64,000 bases of DNA from Flectonema sp. DT1601 (GCA_964019425.1 OZ025806.1:491374-555373); one strand, 5' to 3'; shown: positions 27,798-38,218, counted from the stretch's first letter. The notes: a model not told the origin generated them from the letters alone. Made by a program: numbers and translations.

Positions 27798-29033
27798 TTA
27801 AACTTTTGCCTCTGCTAACATTTTTGTTAAGTCTGTTGTGGATAACCCTTCCCCATCATCGTCACCAAAAGCACCGATGATTTGATCCAACATAGCGGAC
27901 ATTTCCTTAGAGCTTTCCATTACCCTCTTGGGATCAGTTAGTAATTTTCGATGTTCTTCAGCAAGTTCTTTCCAGTTAGTTCCGTGACAAATACTATTAA
28001 TTAGTCTTGGAACAGGCTCGATGACGAGTGAAGATCTGAATTTCTCTTCTGTTGAATGCGGTGGTTCCAAAAATGACAGTTCATCCAGGGCTCTTTGAAC
28101 TTCCTCGAGGGGTGGAATCTGGTCTACTAAAATTTCATTTAAAAATTTTCTGATTTTTAAAATCTGTTCCTTCCTCCACATGTTGTAGTTATATTTTTCA
28201 CGACAGACAGGGGATGTTAGTAACATATGCATTATGAACCAAGTGTGAGCTTCGTATTCACAGACGACATAAATATCAGTTTTTTCAACAGTTTTCCATT
28301 CCTTTGTTTTAAATTTCGACATCCCATTTGCGTCTCTTCGCAGCCAAACTCTATTGTCCAGCAGCGTTGCTAGTCCTACGGGCATGTCATTCTTTTTTAA
28401 GATGCTGTTGACAGCAGACATAGGTAGGATTTTTATTTTATCAATGATATACCAAAGAACTGATATTGAAGTCATGCATATAGTGAATTCTTGTCGTCTT
28501 TCAGATTGTAGCCGATGGTCTATTTTATTTGCTTCTTCGACATCTGTTGGTAATACAGGCCAATAGTCATCATCTGCGTGAGAGTTTAGTGTAATGATAT
28601 TACGCCATAAGTAATCGAGGACTTCAAGTAGGTCCTCATCTGCGCGACAAACTCCTTCTTCAGTCCAAAAAATTAACTCCAACAGATTAACCAGAATCCC
28701 TTCATAGTATAATAGCGAATACATTGCTGCCGGGTTCTTTGTTGCGACATCGTCTCTTATGATTGGGTAAATCTTTTTTCTCCATTGTTCAATGACTAGT
28801 AGTTCGTGAATCAACACGGATACTTTATCGTGATTTAAGATACCCTCAACAACATAATCACTAACTTGACTAGCAGTATTGTGATGTGCTTGACAGTTTA
28901 ATTTCTCTACTTGAGATCTCTGAGCCTGCCATCCTTTTTCTCCAACTTCTGAAATTGTAAATGGCTGCAATCCTTTTATTATAGCCTCTGTTTCTGGTTG
29001 CATTAATATTTGAGAACCTGTAAATCCTTCCAT
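27798..29033 (-). CDS. ZMYND10: ZMYND10-like dynein arm assembly factor lacking the MYND finger
   Basis: The 411-residue protein aligns by eye with ZMYND10/BLU along its helical body: an N-terminal GLQPFTISEVGEKGWQAQ, IHELLVIEQWRKKIYPI, YYEGILVNLLELIFW, VLWYIIDKIKILPMS, LLDNRVWLRRD, and a C-terminal region with LRDFLNEILVDQIPPLEEVQ-like helices. ZMYND10 acts in the cytoplasm as an HSP90 co-chaperone for axonemal dynein heavy chains. Human ZMYND10 ends in a MYND zinc finger; here the protein stops at LAEAKV with no Cys/His cluster, so the finger is absent or encoded elsewhere. I chose the ATG at 29033, because upstream is a poly-A leader: an acceptor (TTTTTATTGTTTCAG) ends at 29085 and is followed by about 30 A-rich bases ending AACAACA|ATG. 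Confidence 0.82.
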   Translation of the reverse strand: MEGFTGSQILMQPETEAIIKGLQPFTISEVGEKGWQAQRSQVEKLNCQAHHNTASQVSDYVVEGILNHDKVSVLIHELLVIEQWRKKIYPIIRDDVATKNPAAMYSLLYYEGILVNLLELIFWTEEGVCRADEDLLEVLDYLWRNIITLNSHADDDYWPVLPTDVEEANKIDHRLQSERRQEFTICMTSISVLWYIIDKIKILPMSAVNSILKKNDMPVGLATLLDNRVWLRRDANGMSKFKTKEWKTVEKTDIYVVCEYEAHTWFIMHMLLTSPVCREKYNYNMWRKEQILKIRKFLNEILVDQIPPLEEVQRALDELSFLEPPHSTEEKFRSSLVIEPVPRLINSICHGTNWKELAEEHRKLLTDPKRVMESSKEMSAMLDQIIGAFGDDDGEGLSTTDLTKMLAEAKV

Positions 29034-29354
29034 TGTTGTTTTTTTTTTTTTTTTTTTTTTCTCTTTTTTTAAGGTAGGATACCTCTGAAACAATAAAAAT
29101 AGGGACACGTGACGATTATACGAAATTAAAAAAACACCCTAAATGGAGATAGATCAAAATATTATTTTTTTATATAAGGGAATCACCCTCTATTTTATGA
29201 GGCTATTCTCTCTCTCACATACAACACACTGCATATAATAAAAAGGCCTCTAAAAAAAAAAAAAAAAAAAAAAAATGAATATCAATTCTAAATATTTTTT
29301 TTAAAAAAAAAAAAAAAAAAATAGGGATAGATAATTAATAAAGAGAGAGTAGTC
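29034..29354. other. Leader and spacer with long A runs
   Basis: Contains the ZMYND10 poly-A leader (T20 on plus, 29041-29060), its acceptor, and A runs of about 25 at 29251-29275 and 18 at 29305-29322. No other gene. Confidence 0.55.
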
Positions 29355-29919
29355 TTACAAAACAAGCTCTTCGAGATCGTCTTCTTCTTCGGTTGGTTTA
29401 TTTTTTTCATCCAGATCAGGGTATTCTTCCTCATCTTCAAGCAGGTGCATAGTACATTTCTGTGGAGGTTGGACTATTGGATCAATTTTATCAACGAGAC
29501 CTGAGTAGCCTCTCGATATCAGTTCTTTTTCCATTTCGGATATGTCGTTTTCCATTCTTTTCATTACAACCTCATTCTCTCTTATGGCCAAGCTATATTC
29601 AACTTCTTCAGGATCCTTGCTTAGTTCTGCTTGGAGTTCTCTGTTTTGTTGGTTGTTGGTTGGTTGGTTGTCGTTTTTTTCATCAAATCAAAAATAAAAA
29701 TAAAACAAACAAGACATACTCGTTAGTTTTTACAAGTAATTGAATACTCTCACGTAGCTTCTTTATCTGATCCGGATAAAGTCTATAATCGCTTCCATAC
29801 ATGATTAGCGTATCTTCAGGGTTTGGTGTTTTCTTTTTTCGGTTTAAAATATAAATTCCTTCTGCTAATTTTTCTCCCCAATCTGCATCAACTTCATCAC
29901 TGCTTTCTTTTAAAGGCAT
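29355..29919 (-). CDS. Small acidic coiled-coil protein, two exons
   Basis: Exon 1 is 29919-29720 and exon 2 is 29640-29355 (200+286 nt, 161 residues), joined over a 79-nt phase-2 intron with GTATGT donor and an acceptor of CAACCAACAAAACAG type. The protein has an N-terminal acidic region with a KKKTPNPED patch, a central coiled coil (LRESIQLLVKTNE then ELQAELSKDPEEVE and MKRMENDISEMEKELISRG) and an extremely acidic tail (EEEDDLEELVL). I do not recognise it. It is next to a ciliary assembly gene on the same strand, but position says little about function in arrays of this kind. The ATG is directly preceded by an A18 run; a TTTCAATCAG acceptor ends at 29949. Confidence 0.72.
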
Positions 29920-29950
29920 ATTTTTTTTTTTTTTTTTTTTATTCGTTGCT

Positions 29951-30569
29951 GATTGAAAGAAGATAATAAATTTAAAAAATTTTAAAAAAAAAAATTCATA
30001 TTTTTGATTTAGACGTTTAGTTTAATTGCTTAATGAATAAGGCATCTTTAATTAGCAGTTTATTCTTTACATCGAAAGAGAAAAAAAAACTAAAAAAAAA
30101 GTGATCCTAAGACTGACAGTTAAACTGGCAGCGGGCAGTGTAGTACACGATAGCAAAAAAAAGAAAAGAGTTCAAAGAAAAAAAAAAAAAGGGTTAGGTT
30201 GGTAAAAAATATGAAGAATGAGATAACAATATTCCCTTGGGTCGGCGTTGTGAGAATAAATTCTGCTTTTTTTTTTTTTTTTTTTTTTTGCATTTAGCAA
30301 GTATTGTAAGAACGAAAAAGAATGTTGGGCAGCACACGTAAACCTCCTTTAGCTTTATCAGTTTAAGTCGGTTCACGGGTTTCGTGACACAAACAAAGTT
30401 CACTCACGATATTGAATTCAACGTTAAGAAGTTCATCGACAGGTAGACGAACGACTTTCAGTAATATTGTTACGAAACAGTTTTTAAAAAAAAATAAAAC
30501 GCAAAAAAATCAAAATCAAACACACAGAAATACTCTCTCAAGGTATTTAGAGAGTACTTCTGGTTTTGT
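29951..30569. other. Intergenic spacer
   Basis: Poly-A/T tracts (T run of 23 at 30267-30289) and a hairpin next to the upstream gene's stop. No gene seen. Confidence 0.5.
30531..30556. repeat. Perfect 8-bp inverted repeat, 10-nt loop, in 3' flank
   Basis: Arms TACTCTCT (30531-30538) and AGAGAGTA (30549-30556), 14 bp past the stop of the RING gene, so in its 3' UTR region. Confidence 0.75.
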
Positions 30570-30980
30570 TTATCGATTATAACCCCACAGAGCTAAAAGT
30601 AAAATTATATCATCGAGATACCCTATGATTGGTATAAAATCCGGGATCACGTCAATAGGACTTATGCAATACAGTACTACTAACATAATAAAAATATATA
30701 ATTTGAGATCTGATTGTTGCTGTGGAGGTGACTGCGGTGGAAACAATCCTTTTAATGTCTCATCAGTTTCACGATGGGCGGCATTATCACCGACGAGCTG
30801 TCGTATGGTGTATCCAGGGTTTTGTGATTTTATTAAAGACCTGCAAATAGGACATTTTAGTTCACTTCTTCCTGATCTTGCCATTTGAATTAAACACTGT
30901 CCACACAAAGTGTGACCACATCCGATCTCCACCGCTCCTGTTAGTGTTTCCATGCAAATTGGACATTCGCTATTCGACAT
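30570..30980 (-). CDS. RING-HC plus DUF1232 membrane protein (RNF170-like)
   Basis: The 136-residue protein has a C3HC4 RING at residues 6-47 (CPICMETL...CGHTLCGQCL...CPICR) followed by a hydrophobic C-terminus with YCISPIDVIPDFIPIIGYLDD, the DUF1232 signature. This order is that of RNF170, an ER membrane E3 ligase that ubiquitinates IP3 receptors in animals. Here two short membrane segments flank the DUF1232 motif. It is shorter than animal RNF170 (about 258 residues), lacking the extra TM region. E3 activity is inferred from the intact ligands. The acceptor TTTTTATCAACAG ends at 31006. Confidence 0.88.
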   Translation of the reverse strand: MSNSECPICMETLTGAVEIGCGHTLCGQCLIQMARSGRSELKCPICRSLIKSQNPGYTIRQLVGDNAAHRETDETLKGLFPPQSPPQQQSDLKLYIFIMLVVLYCISPIDVIPDFIPIIGYLDDIILLLALWGYNR

Positions 30981-31007
30981 TTTTTATTGTGAATTTCCCT
31001 CCCCCCT

Positions 31008-31318
31008 GTTGATAAAAATACATAAATTATATAGGGGGGGAAAAAAAAAAATTTGTTTTTTTTTTTTAATTGAAGTAAAGAGTGATTCCTCCCTTCCTTT
31101 CGGTTAGATAATTTGTGAACTCTTTTTGTTCGAAATAAAGGCGACGTGACGATTTACCTGCAAAGAAACATCCAATGAAGTTTCTTGATAGCATTGAAAG
31201 ACAAAGCAGCCTGACATGCTGAACAATATTTACTCTTACGTGACACAGTAGTCATAGGAAAATAGCAGGTATAAGACAAACAGAATGTGATGGCAATTTA
31301 AAAAAAAAAAAAAAAAAA
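31008..31318. other. Intergenic spacer
   Basis: About 310 bp with A/T runs and one G7 run. No gene seen. Confidence 0.45.
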
Positions 31319-32176
31319 CTATTTAAAATTAACATCAGCAGCATCATAAACTGGTCTATAGCGTTGACGTTTCTCAGACAACCCCTTAATATTATCTTGG
31401 AGGGTGATAAGTTTAAATACTTTAGTGTCGTTAGGTTCTTTTTCATAAAGTCTGTCGAGTTTATTTTGTCTATGAATTTTTCTGGTAGCAGGTCTGTCGG
31501 CATTTGATAGGGTGCAATCAATAACGTCAACTGTTCTTACCAAGTGTTTATTCTCTTTCAAAGCATGAAATACTCCTCCTCGACCACGATAACGACCATT
31601 AACTTTAACACAAAGAGGTATCCTTTCACGGGGTTGAACAAGTTTTAAATCTAAACACTTTTGATACAAATGATACAGAGCTTCATTAGTCATTATTTGG
31701 GCTGATGCATAACCACCTGCAGCATCTGCGTGATACCCAGCATCCTTTGGTGTATATGTTAGTATTATTCTGTCGTCTTTACGGCGTACAGTTTCCCATT
31801 GTTTTGGTATGAACGAAATAATAGTATTCCCCCATGTGCTTCGCACGTACATTATAATAGTGTCGTCCGGTACTGATGTTGTTAGGGCTATCGGGTCGAT
31901 TTGTGTTTGGTTTTTTTCCCTGCGAATCATTTTTGTTACTTGTTGTTCACTTTTTGCACCTCCCATTCTGATTTTCATATTTTCTCTCGTGGTTTCCACA
32001 GGAACGTCCTCCTTAATCAATGGGTACTTAACGGTAGATGATAGAAGCTGTCGGTCTTTCCATTCATCGTCTCGTCGAAGCATCTCCTCGACATGCTCTT
32101 CACCCATAACATGATATAGCTTATCAATTGTGTTATTTCCTTTCCATCGAAAGTTTCTTATTGTTCGGCGAAACAT
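31319..32176 (-). CDS. MRPS11: Mitochondrial ribosomal protein uS11m
   Basis: The C-terminal half of this 285-residue protein carries the uS11 pattern: IIMYVRSTWGNTIISFIP (bacterial HVRATFNNTI), a variant of the SAGSxGFKGSRK segment (DAAGGYASAQIMTNEAL), a central helix, and VKVNGRYRGRGGVFHAL then VIDCTLSNADRPATRKIHR, which is the PHNGCRPPKKRR-type rRNA-contacting end. The first about 125 residues are a lysine/arginine-rich extension, usual for mitochondrial ribosomal proteins, beginning MFRRTIRNFRW, a plausible presequence. It would sit on the small-subunit platform. The acceptor CTCTCTTATCAG ends at 32179, two nt before the ATG. No intron. Confidence 0.78.
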   Translation of the reverse strand: MFRRTIRNFRWKGNNTIDKLYHVMGEEHVEEMLRRDDEWKDRQLLSSTVKYPLIKEDVPVETTRENMKIRMGGAKSEQQVTKMIRREKNQTQIDPIALTTSVPDDTIIMYVRSTWGNTIISFIPKQWETVRRKDDRIILTYTPKDAGYHADAAGGYASAQIMTNEALYHLYQKCLDLKLVQPRERIPLCVKVNGRYRGRGGVFHALKENKHLVRTVDVIDCTLSNADRPATRKIHRQNKLDRLYEKEPNDTKVFKLITLQDNIKGLSEKRQRYRPVYDAADVNFK

Positions 32177-32426
32177 TCCTGATAAGAGAGTATTTTAATA
32201 TTCTTTAACAAACGATAGAACGAATCAAGTTAGTTACCTCTTCTACTCAGTCATTTAGAAAAACATTCTTGAAAATGTACCTGAAAGACTGCATTAAAAA
32301 AAGTAATTAAAAAGCAGCGTATGAAATAATTATATTCCGACTTAGTTTGAAAGGAAATACAAAATCTATTTTTTCTATTAAAAAAAGAGAGAAAAAAAAA
32401 AAAGAAGAAAAAAAAGGAGACCCCGA

Positions 32427-33200
32427 CTATGTTAGTTCTTTTGTTTGTGTTAACCGGCTGATAATTTTATCTTTTGCACAAATATCTGATTGGAGGAGTT
32501 GTAGTTGATACTTTAATGAACCATCATCAGTCTGTGATGACTGAATGTCGAATATTTCAGTCCAATCGGTAATACAAACCCAACCACCAGAATCTAATAA
32601 TAACCATGAAGCAGTACGAGCAGACACAGTCTCAATATCACCATCACTTCTGGTAGAGATGACTGGTGAAGAATGAGATGGAGAAGTATGAACTTTACAA
32701 TCATCATTTGGACTAACAAGAACATATCTCCTCGAGGTGCATGAGTTTAATGAACTATACTGAGATACAGAACGATGTTCTGTTGATAAACCTTTACTAG
32801 CTGCTGGACTCTGTGATCTACTAACAACTACAGCAGTCGTACCAATCTGTGATATAACTGGTTGTTGTGAAGGTACAGAAGTACTTCGTGTGGATGAACT
32901 CTTTACAGGAAGTCTCATGGGTGACATTAGACTACATCCACCTTTAACTCTCTGAGCTAATTCTAATTTCTGTTGAGCTAATGCTAATCTCTTTATTAAT
33001 TTATCTTGTAATGATCCATCAGGTGATCCAATCGGAGGTGATAACGATAGGCTTTTCAAAGCTAATCCACTTCTCAAAGGACTCACACACTCTAATTGAT
33101 CAGACGTATTCTGCGGACTACTCGCAGCAGTTAAATTTAACTTCGCAGATGCGAGATCCTTCCAACAGGATAAGGCTTCATTAGTCCAAGTGGATACCAT
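32427..33200 (-). CDS. Unknown Ser-rich protein, 257 residues
   Basis: I recognise no family. The start at 33200 (MVSTWTNEALSC) follows an acceptor CTCTCATTCAACAG ending at 33211. The visible parts are an N-terminal helix-prone stretch, a repeated LxxxIKRLALAQQKLELAQ coiled-coil-like segment at about 65-88, a long Ser/Thr/Pro-rich disordered middle, and a short C-terminal LQLLQSDICAKDKIISRL helix. The composition is non-repetitive and the frame is open over 770 nt, so coding is likely. Ser-Pro sites suggest regulation by proline-directed kinases (inference only). Confidence 0.65.
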   Translation of the reverse strand: MVSTWTNEALSCWKDLASAKLNLTAASSPQNTSDQLECVSPLRSGLALKSLSLSPPIGSPDGSLQDKLIKRLALAQQKLELAQRVKGGCSLMSPMRLPVKSSSTRSTSVPSQQPVISQIGTTAVVVSRSQSPAASKGLSTEHRSVSQYSSLNSCTSRRYVLVSPNDDCKVHTSPSHSSPVISTRSDGDIETVSARTASWLLLDSGGWVCITDWTEIFDIQSSQTDDGSLKYQLQLLQSDICAKDKIISRLTQTKELT

Positions 33201-33473
33201 CACTTATATCCTGTTGAATGAGAGAGTTAAAAATATATAAAATCAGACTTTAAACCAACACCCCACTTCATTCACATTGAGGTAGTCCTGTCTCTAGTAA
33301 GGTAACGATAATATCGCAATGTTAAGTCAAAATTATTAATCTTTTTTTTCTTATTAAAATTAGACATCACAATGACAACACAGTATCCATAACAGAGATA
33401 TCTGAGTCGACACCGGTCGTTGGGTAAATGTTGTTATTATGAATTGAGTTAAAGATACGAAACGTCGTTCAGG

Positions 33474-34538
33474 TCAGTCAGCAGTCCAGAAATCCTCTCC
33501 TTTGGTGTCTACTCCTCGTAGTTGCTGCCATCGATCACCTCGACGATGATCGGATCCCATCCAATTAGTGATACTTTTATCAATAAATTCATCTAAAGAC
33601 ATTTTTGTTTTCATTTCCTCACTCACGGGTTTATTCAATGAAATTGGTTCCCGAAGTGCAAGCGAACGTAATTCAGAGTTTCCGTTAAAAGCGATTGTTA
33701 AATACTCAGTAGTAAGATTAACCAGACACATATTTAAATTACAACAAGAGTCACAATGAAGTGTTCCTAAGAAGTATGCAGGATAATTAGAACACTTTCC
33801 AGCTTGTATTCCTGAAGTGCATGCGTATCGACAGTCAACAAGAGATGTATTCGAACATGTCTCAACAGAACACGGAGGACAGTATTGTAATTTCGGATTA
33901 GCTCCGACAACAAAAGCTCCACAACTTTTATTAGGATATCTCTGAGGGCAATTACAAGAACACGACTGAGGAATATCCAACAACGTGTTGTCACAGTCAC
34001 AACCAGTAGCACAGATACCGCTGTCACAATCTGCGTACGTGTCGCAAGGATCAGCAAATTGCTTTAACATTTTAAAAGGACTGGTAGCACTGAATGGTTT
34101 CATTTTATAATCCTCAAGTGATGTAAATATCGACTGGTGATCATTACACGTTGCCTTCCTAACTTTTGATAAGAACTTCGATGATTGTACGCCTTGATCA
34201 CCTCTGAGTAGAGTGCCACAGCAGCATTTTCCAACTGGGAATTGTCCATTCCACGGACCATTTTGCGATCCTAATTCACCCCTATCAGAACAGGGGCAGA
34301 CACAACTTCCTTCTTCAGAACTGCAAGATGTGCAGCACATGCCAGAATCACATTGTTCATCATCGTCACAAGGATCTCCAAAATGTGATCCTGTAGTCTG
34401 TCCAGCACTTATTGCTGATGCCCAACCACGTCTCTCTTGGAACCTCGTTGGTAAAGACAACACGCCAGGCGGTGTTACGAAGGAATTGCAATCCTCCAAA
34501 AGCATCAACGAGATACACGTGAAAGTGAAGATGTTCAT
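33474..34538 (-). CDS. Secreted Cys-rich protein with two DPCDxxxxCDSGxC modules
   Basis: A signal peptide begins at the ATG at 34538 (MNIFTFTCISLMLLEDC). The secreted part (354 residues total) has two related Cys modules, DPCDDDEQCDSGMCC and DPCDTYADCDSGICATGC, each followed by a CxCxC cluster, and a third Cys-rich stretch with CSVETCSN, CRYACTSG and CDSCC. N-glycosylation sequons (NKS, NTS, NLT) are present. The C-terminal 100 residues are Cys-free. I do not recognise a family; the spaced Cys modules suggest a disulfide-stabilised extracellular protein. The ATG at 34568 is not real (it is GTG in the upstream frame). No clear acceptor was found immediately upstream. Confidence 0.7.
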   Translation of the reverse strand: MNIFTFTCISLMLLEDCNSFVTPPGVLSLPTRFQERRGWASAISAGQTTGSHFGDPCDDDEQCDSGMCCTSCSSEEGSCVCPCSDRGELGSQNGPWNGQFPVGKCCCGTLLRGDQGVQSSKFLSKVRKATCNDHQSIFTSLEDYKMKPFSATSPFKMLKQFADPCDTYADCDSGICATGCDCDNTLLDIPQSCSCNCPQRYPNKSCGAFVVGANPKLQYCPPCSVETCSNTSLVDCRYACTSGIQAGKCSNYPAYFLGTLHCDSCCNLNMCLVNLTTEYLTIAFNGNSELRSLALREPISLNKPVSEEMKTKMSLDEFIDKSITNWMGSDHRRGDRWQQLRGVDTKGEDFWTAD

Positions 34539-35437
34539 ACTACTACTTATTAATTTAAGATTCCTCACCCTAATTAATTCATTTTAAAAATTCTGTTGAG
34601 AGAATTGAATGAACCCACGGCTGCTAATCCGAAATCCAAATACAAATTTTCTATCTCGCACATTGCTGAAGCTTACACGCTCTCAGTAATGTATTAAAGG
34701 GTTATCCTGGGAAGGTGAAGCTGTCCTGAAATCGAATATCTAAGCGAGTAATAAATCTCATGAAGACTTCCGACACGCTATGCTTGTTATACAGGGTTTA
34801 ATGGAAAAGGAAAGATACCTTCTCGAGAGTCATTTCAGTCGGAAGATTTTTTGTGCGTTGGAAGAAGAACAAAAAAAGACAGGTAACACCCGCCCGGGGG
34901 AATTAAAAAGATCACAAATTTTAATACAACTAACGTTATTTTACTCAGCGAAGTCGGTAACTTGCCAACCATGCAGTTGGTCAAAGTAGACAACTAGGAT
35001 CTACTGACGCTACCTTACGAGATCTCATTGGTGAATGAAATCAATAGGAGAGCAAGGTCATCCCTCCAGATGGGGAGGGCGACAACAAATAAAAAAAAAC
35101 TACAAAAAAAACGAGGAAATTACACCTGACAATCCACAACAAAAAAAAAAAAAAGAAAGAAAGAAAGAAAGAAAAAGAAGAAGAAATCTCCTCTCTTACG
35201 CTAATAAGAATAATGAATTGATTTTAGGGAAAACCTACAGATCCACCCCCAGGTTTGGAGAAACGTATACTACGGTCACGGCCTTGTGTAGCTTTTTTAA
35301 AATCGTTGGCCCTCTATCTCTGGGCGGAGATTTTTTCAAATCCGTGATAGCGCAGTGGTGTTTTATTTTGTTTTTAAGGCATTATTATAAAAAAAAATAG
35401 GGGGAAAAAATATTTATAAAAAAAAAAAAGGGCAGAA
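34539..35437. other. Intergenic spacer, about 900 bp
   Basis: No convincing gene on either strand. It contains a GAAA/AAAG stretch near 35154-35185. Plus-strand frames at 34780 and 35035 have no recognisable features. Confidence 0.45.
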
Positions 35438-37166
35438 TCAAAGCCTTGACGTATCACCAACAACAGGGGAAGGCTCAGTAAATATATTATGGGTAAATGT
35501 TCCATGAAATGATATTGGAAGGTGTTCGTGCAGTTTCAATCTGCAAATAGGACCGTTTTCGATATTAGAAGCATCGAGGATAACAAACTGCGTTTGATGC
35601 TTATGTGGAATGTATAACTGCGATATCAGCCAGCCATCGTCTTCGTTTCCATGATGAGCAGCAGCTTCTCCGAGACGAGGGATAAAAACAGGTTCACCAA
35701 TCACCCCTTCTGAATCCCACTCAGTTTTAGTATCCGAAACATAATCATATTTTACGATATTTGCAAAAGGAAGAGCAACACCTTCACGACCAGCCATCAT
35801 ATAAAAATACCTCGGCTTATTCACAGCAGTTCTCACACAATGTCTGTACTGATTAGTAAAAGGAAACTCACAAGAATGCCTACTCAAAGTTGCAATTTGA
35901 CGACGTTGAAGCTCCGCCTTGTCAGCATTAAAAGTAACTGTGTACTGATGCATTGTACCAGGATAATCACCAACATTCGCTAAGAATGATTTATATTGCC
36001 AATCCATTGTAAAACCTGGAGGAAGACAACAAGCGTCGAATACGATGTCACCACTTTTTGGATCTTCAAATGCAGTAGCATAGTGATATATGTGACAAGG
36101 TTCTGTTTCCATTTCAATTATTTTACCCGAATTTGAATTTCCTCTTCCTACGAGAACCATCTTAGAAGGACACTCAGGGCTGTAGCGGAAGCTCTCTCCT
36201 GGACTTGATTTCCCCTTAACAATATCCATGGTTGCCTTTATTGATGTATTGACAAACGGAGTCATGTGAATAATATACCAATTTGGAGTTAACAAAAAGT
36301 CATGCGCGTAGTTAAGTCCCGGAACACTGACTTTCGTCTGTTTATTTATTTTTTCTTCTTTTTTTTTTCTTTTTCCCTTCTCATTTTGAAGGGGTAAGAA
36401 CAAAACAAACCTTTTTATGAAGCTTCCATGACCTGTCGAACTCATACAAACGAATTTGAGGTTTGGTCTTTAACAGTTCAATACCGGGTTTAAATGAAAT
36501 AAGAACAATTAAATCTTTATCAGCATCATAACGATAATGAGCCGAGAGTGTTTTGATATCTAAAGTACCTCCAAGGGTATCCCTGCCAATAGTTTCAAGT
36601 GTGTGAGGATCAAGAGAATGAGGAAGAGCATACTCGTGACAACTAATGACCTTTCCTCCCCAGTAAAATACGTTAGTGTGAGAAGGATCTCTGTATGTCA
36701 AACGCTTTTTTTTCTTTTTCCCTTGAGAATCGTATTCTGCAGGTGGCTTCGAACCCATTTGACCAGGAAATAACATTCTCCGAGCTTCCTTTTCTTTCAT
36801 GTGGGATTCAGTTTTTACGAATCTGTTTCTAAAATGAACACCTTTGTCAGTGAATGAAACTTTTGCGATCATCCCATCGCCATCTATTGGATGTTTTAAT
36901 GGTGTTCCGTAGACCTGTTTTAGTCATTTATAAACATATTGCTTCACGTTAGTTAAGAGAACGAATTATTACAAATGAAACCATACCTCAGTGACACCAG
37001 GACCATTACGAAGGTAAGTACCACGTAATTGATCTGGGATGGCCCCTTCAATGTCAGTGTCTGGATTGAACCAGTAGTCAAACTCACCAGTCTGACTCTC
37101 CCATCCACGAGCACCAGCAGGTAACACTTCACGAATCTCTTTTTCTGTTGGAGATCGGATCGTCAT
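35438..37166 (-). CDS. Carotenoid cleavage oxygenase, three exons
   Basis: Exons 37166-36987, 36914-36411 and 36337-35438 join in phase 0 to 527 residues, over introns of 72 and 73 nt (donors GTATGG and GTTTGT; acceptors AAAACAG and AAACAG). The four iron-binding His of the CCO/RPE65 family are each visible: LSAHYRYD, the AHDFLLT (MHDF) motif, IYHYATAFED (FHxxNA-like) and ISFHGTFT near the C-terminus. Other signatures are LRGTYLRNGPG, ISCHEYALPHSLDPHTLETIG and GEPVFIPR followed by EDDGWLIS. Such enzymes cleave carotenoid or apocarotenoid double bonds with O2. The product is not predictable. The second exon has a KKKKKR loop. An acceptor ends at 37185, and the leader contains A8. Confidence 0.9.
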
Positions 37167-37186
37167 TGCGTGTTTCTTTTTTTTCT

Positions 37187-37627
37187 GTGGTGAATAACAA
37201 AAAATAACAACATAGCAAACTTAAAAAAACAAAAAGGGACGGTAACGAACAGCTTTTACTGTTTTCAACAAGGATAAGCATAGAAGCTAGCGGGATAGAT
37301 GTTCACATTGAATCATACTACTTTTATAAAAAGAGAGGAACAACTCGGATCGAAAGGTTAGGCTCGAAGGTAGAACGAGTACTTTTTTTTTTTTTTTTAC
37401 TTTATTCATTTTTTTTTTTCTCGACTATGCAAGTTGGACTGTAAGAGTCAGCAAGATTACACATATGTTACTTCACAACATTATTTTCTTTTTTTTTGGT
37501 TTTTTTTTTTTTTTTTTTTTTTTTTTCTCACTTAAATATCAAGTACAGAATGTTGTCGGGGTGTAAAAAAAAAATAATAAACAAAAGAAAAAACTAATCA
37601 AAACGATAAGTTTAAGAAGGGGACTAT
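37187..37627. other. Intergenic spacer with T homopolymers
   Basis: T runs at 37383-37398, 37409-37420 and 37499-37526. No gene. Confidence 0.5.
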
Positions 37628-38218
37628 TCATACGTCCTGAAGTGTTTCTGAAAGCCAACGAAAACCATCTCCGTAACCAGTGCCCTTAACGACAGAGCAC
37701 ATCTCTAATCGTATTGCTCTTGATCTGTCTCCTTTTGATTTATCATGTAAGATGTCTTCTAATCCTAACGCAGAGATTAATGCTCTCTTAGAACAAGAAT
37801 GAGGGAGGTCAATCTTATTACCCAGAAGTAGGATCGGAACATCATTGAGTTGGTCATCTTTGAGGATGTCGTCGAGTTGTTCTTTCGCGAGTTCGAATCT
37901 CTCATCGTCTTGGGTGTCAATTAAAAACACAATTCCATCTACGAGTGTGTAATATTGATCCCACAACATTCTAGCATTCTCATGACCACCCAAATCATAG
38001 GTTCTTAATAACAGACTTCCAACAGCCAACTCACCACAATTTGGATGAATAGTTGGCTTTGGAGCAGAGAGCTTTCCATCAATCATCTTTTTCAATAATG
38101 TTGTCTTCCCAGCATTATCGAGGCCAAGAAATAATAACTTTCCTCTTTTGTTGGCTAGGCCTAGAGAAATCAGAGAGTACTGCACCAGAGATTTTAGATA
38201 TCCTAAAATTCCTTCCAT
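37628..38218 (-). CDS. SAR1: SAR1 small GTPase of COPII vesicles
   Basis: The 196-residue protein has all GTP-binding motifs of the Arf/Sar family: P-loop GLDNAGKTTLL, switch II DLGGHENARMLW, NKID and a CSVV near the end. The amphipathic N-terminus MEGILGYLKSLVQYSL is in place of an Arf myristoylation site, as in SAR1. Family members recruit SEC23/24 at ER exit sites. The switch I Thr of the PTxHP segment is Asn here (PTIHPNCGEL), a minor departure from the usual PTLHPT and worth checking. Length equals the family standard. A TCCTCAG acceptor ends at 38240, 21 nt upstream. Confidence 0.95.
   Translation of the reverse strand: MEGILGYLKSLVQYSLISLGLANKRGKLLFLGLDNAGKTTLLKKMIDGKLSAPKPTIHPNCGELAVGSLLLRTYDLGGHENARMLWDQYYTLVDGIVFLIDTQDDERFELAKEQLDDILKDDQLNDVPILLLGNKIDLPHSCSKRALISALGLEDILHDKSKGDRSRAIRLEMCSVVKGTGYGDGFRWLSETLQDV

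Noticed and set aside
35339-35365. tRNA A-box-like TAGCGCAGTGG
   Set aside because: No matching T arm or acceptor stem nearby; at most a degenerate tRNA-derived fragment.
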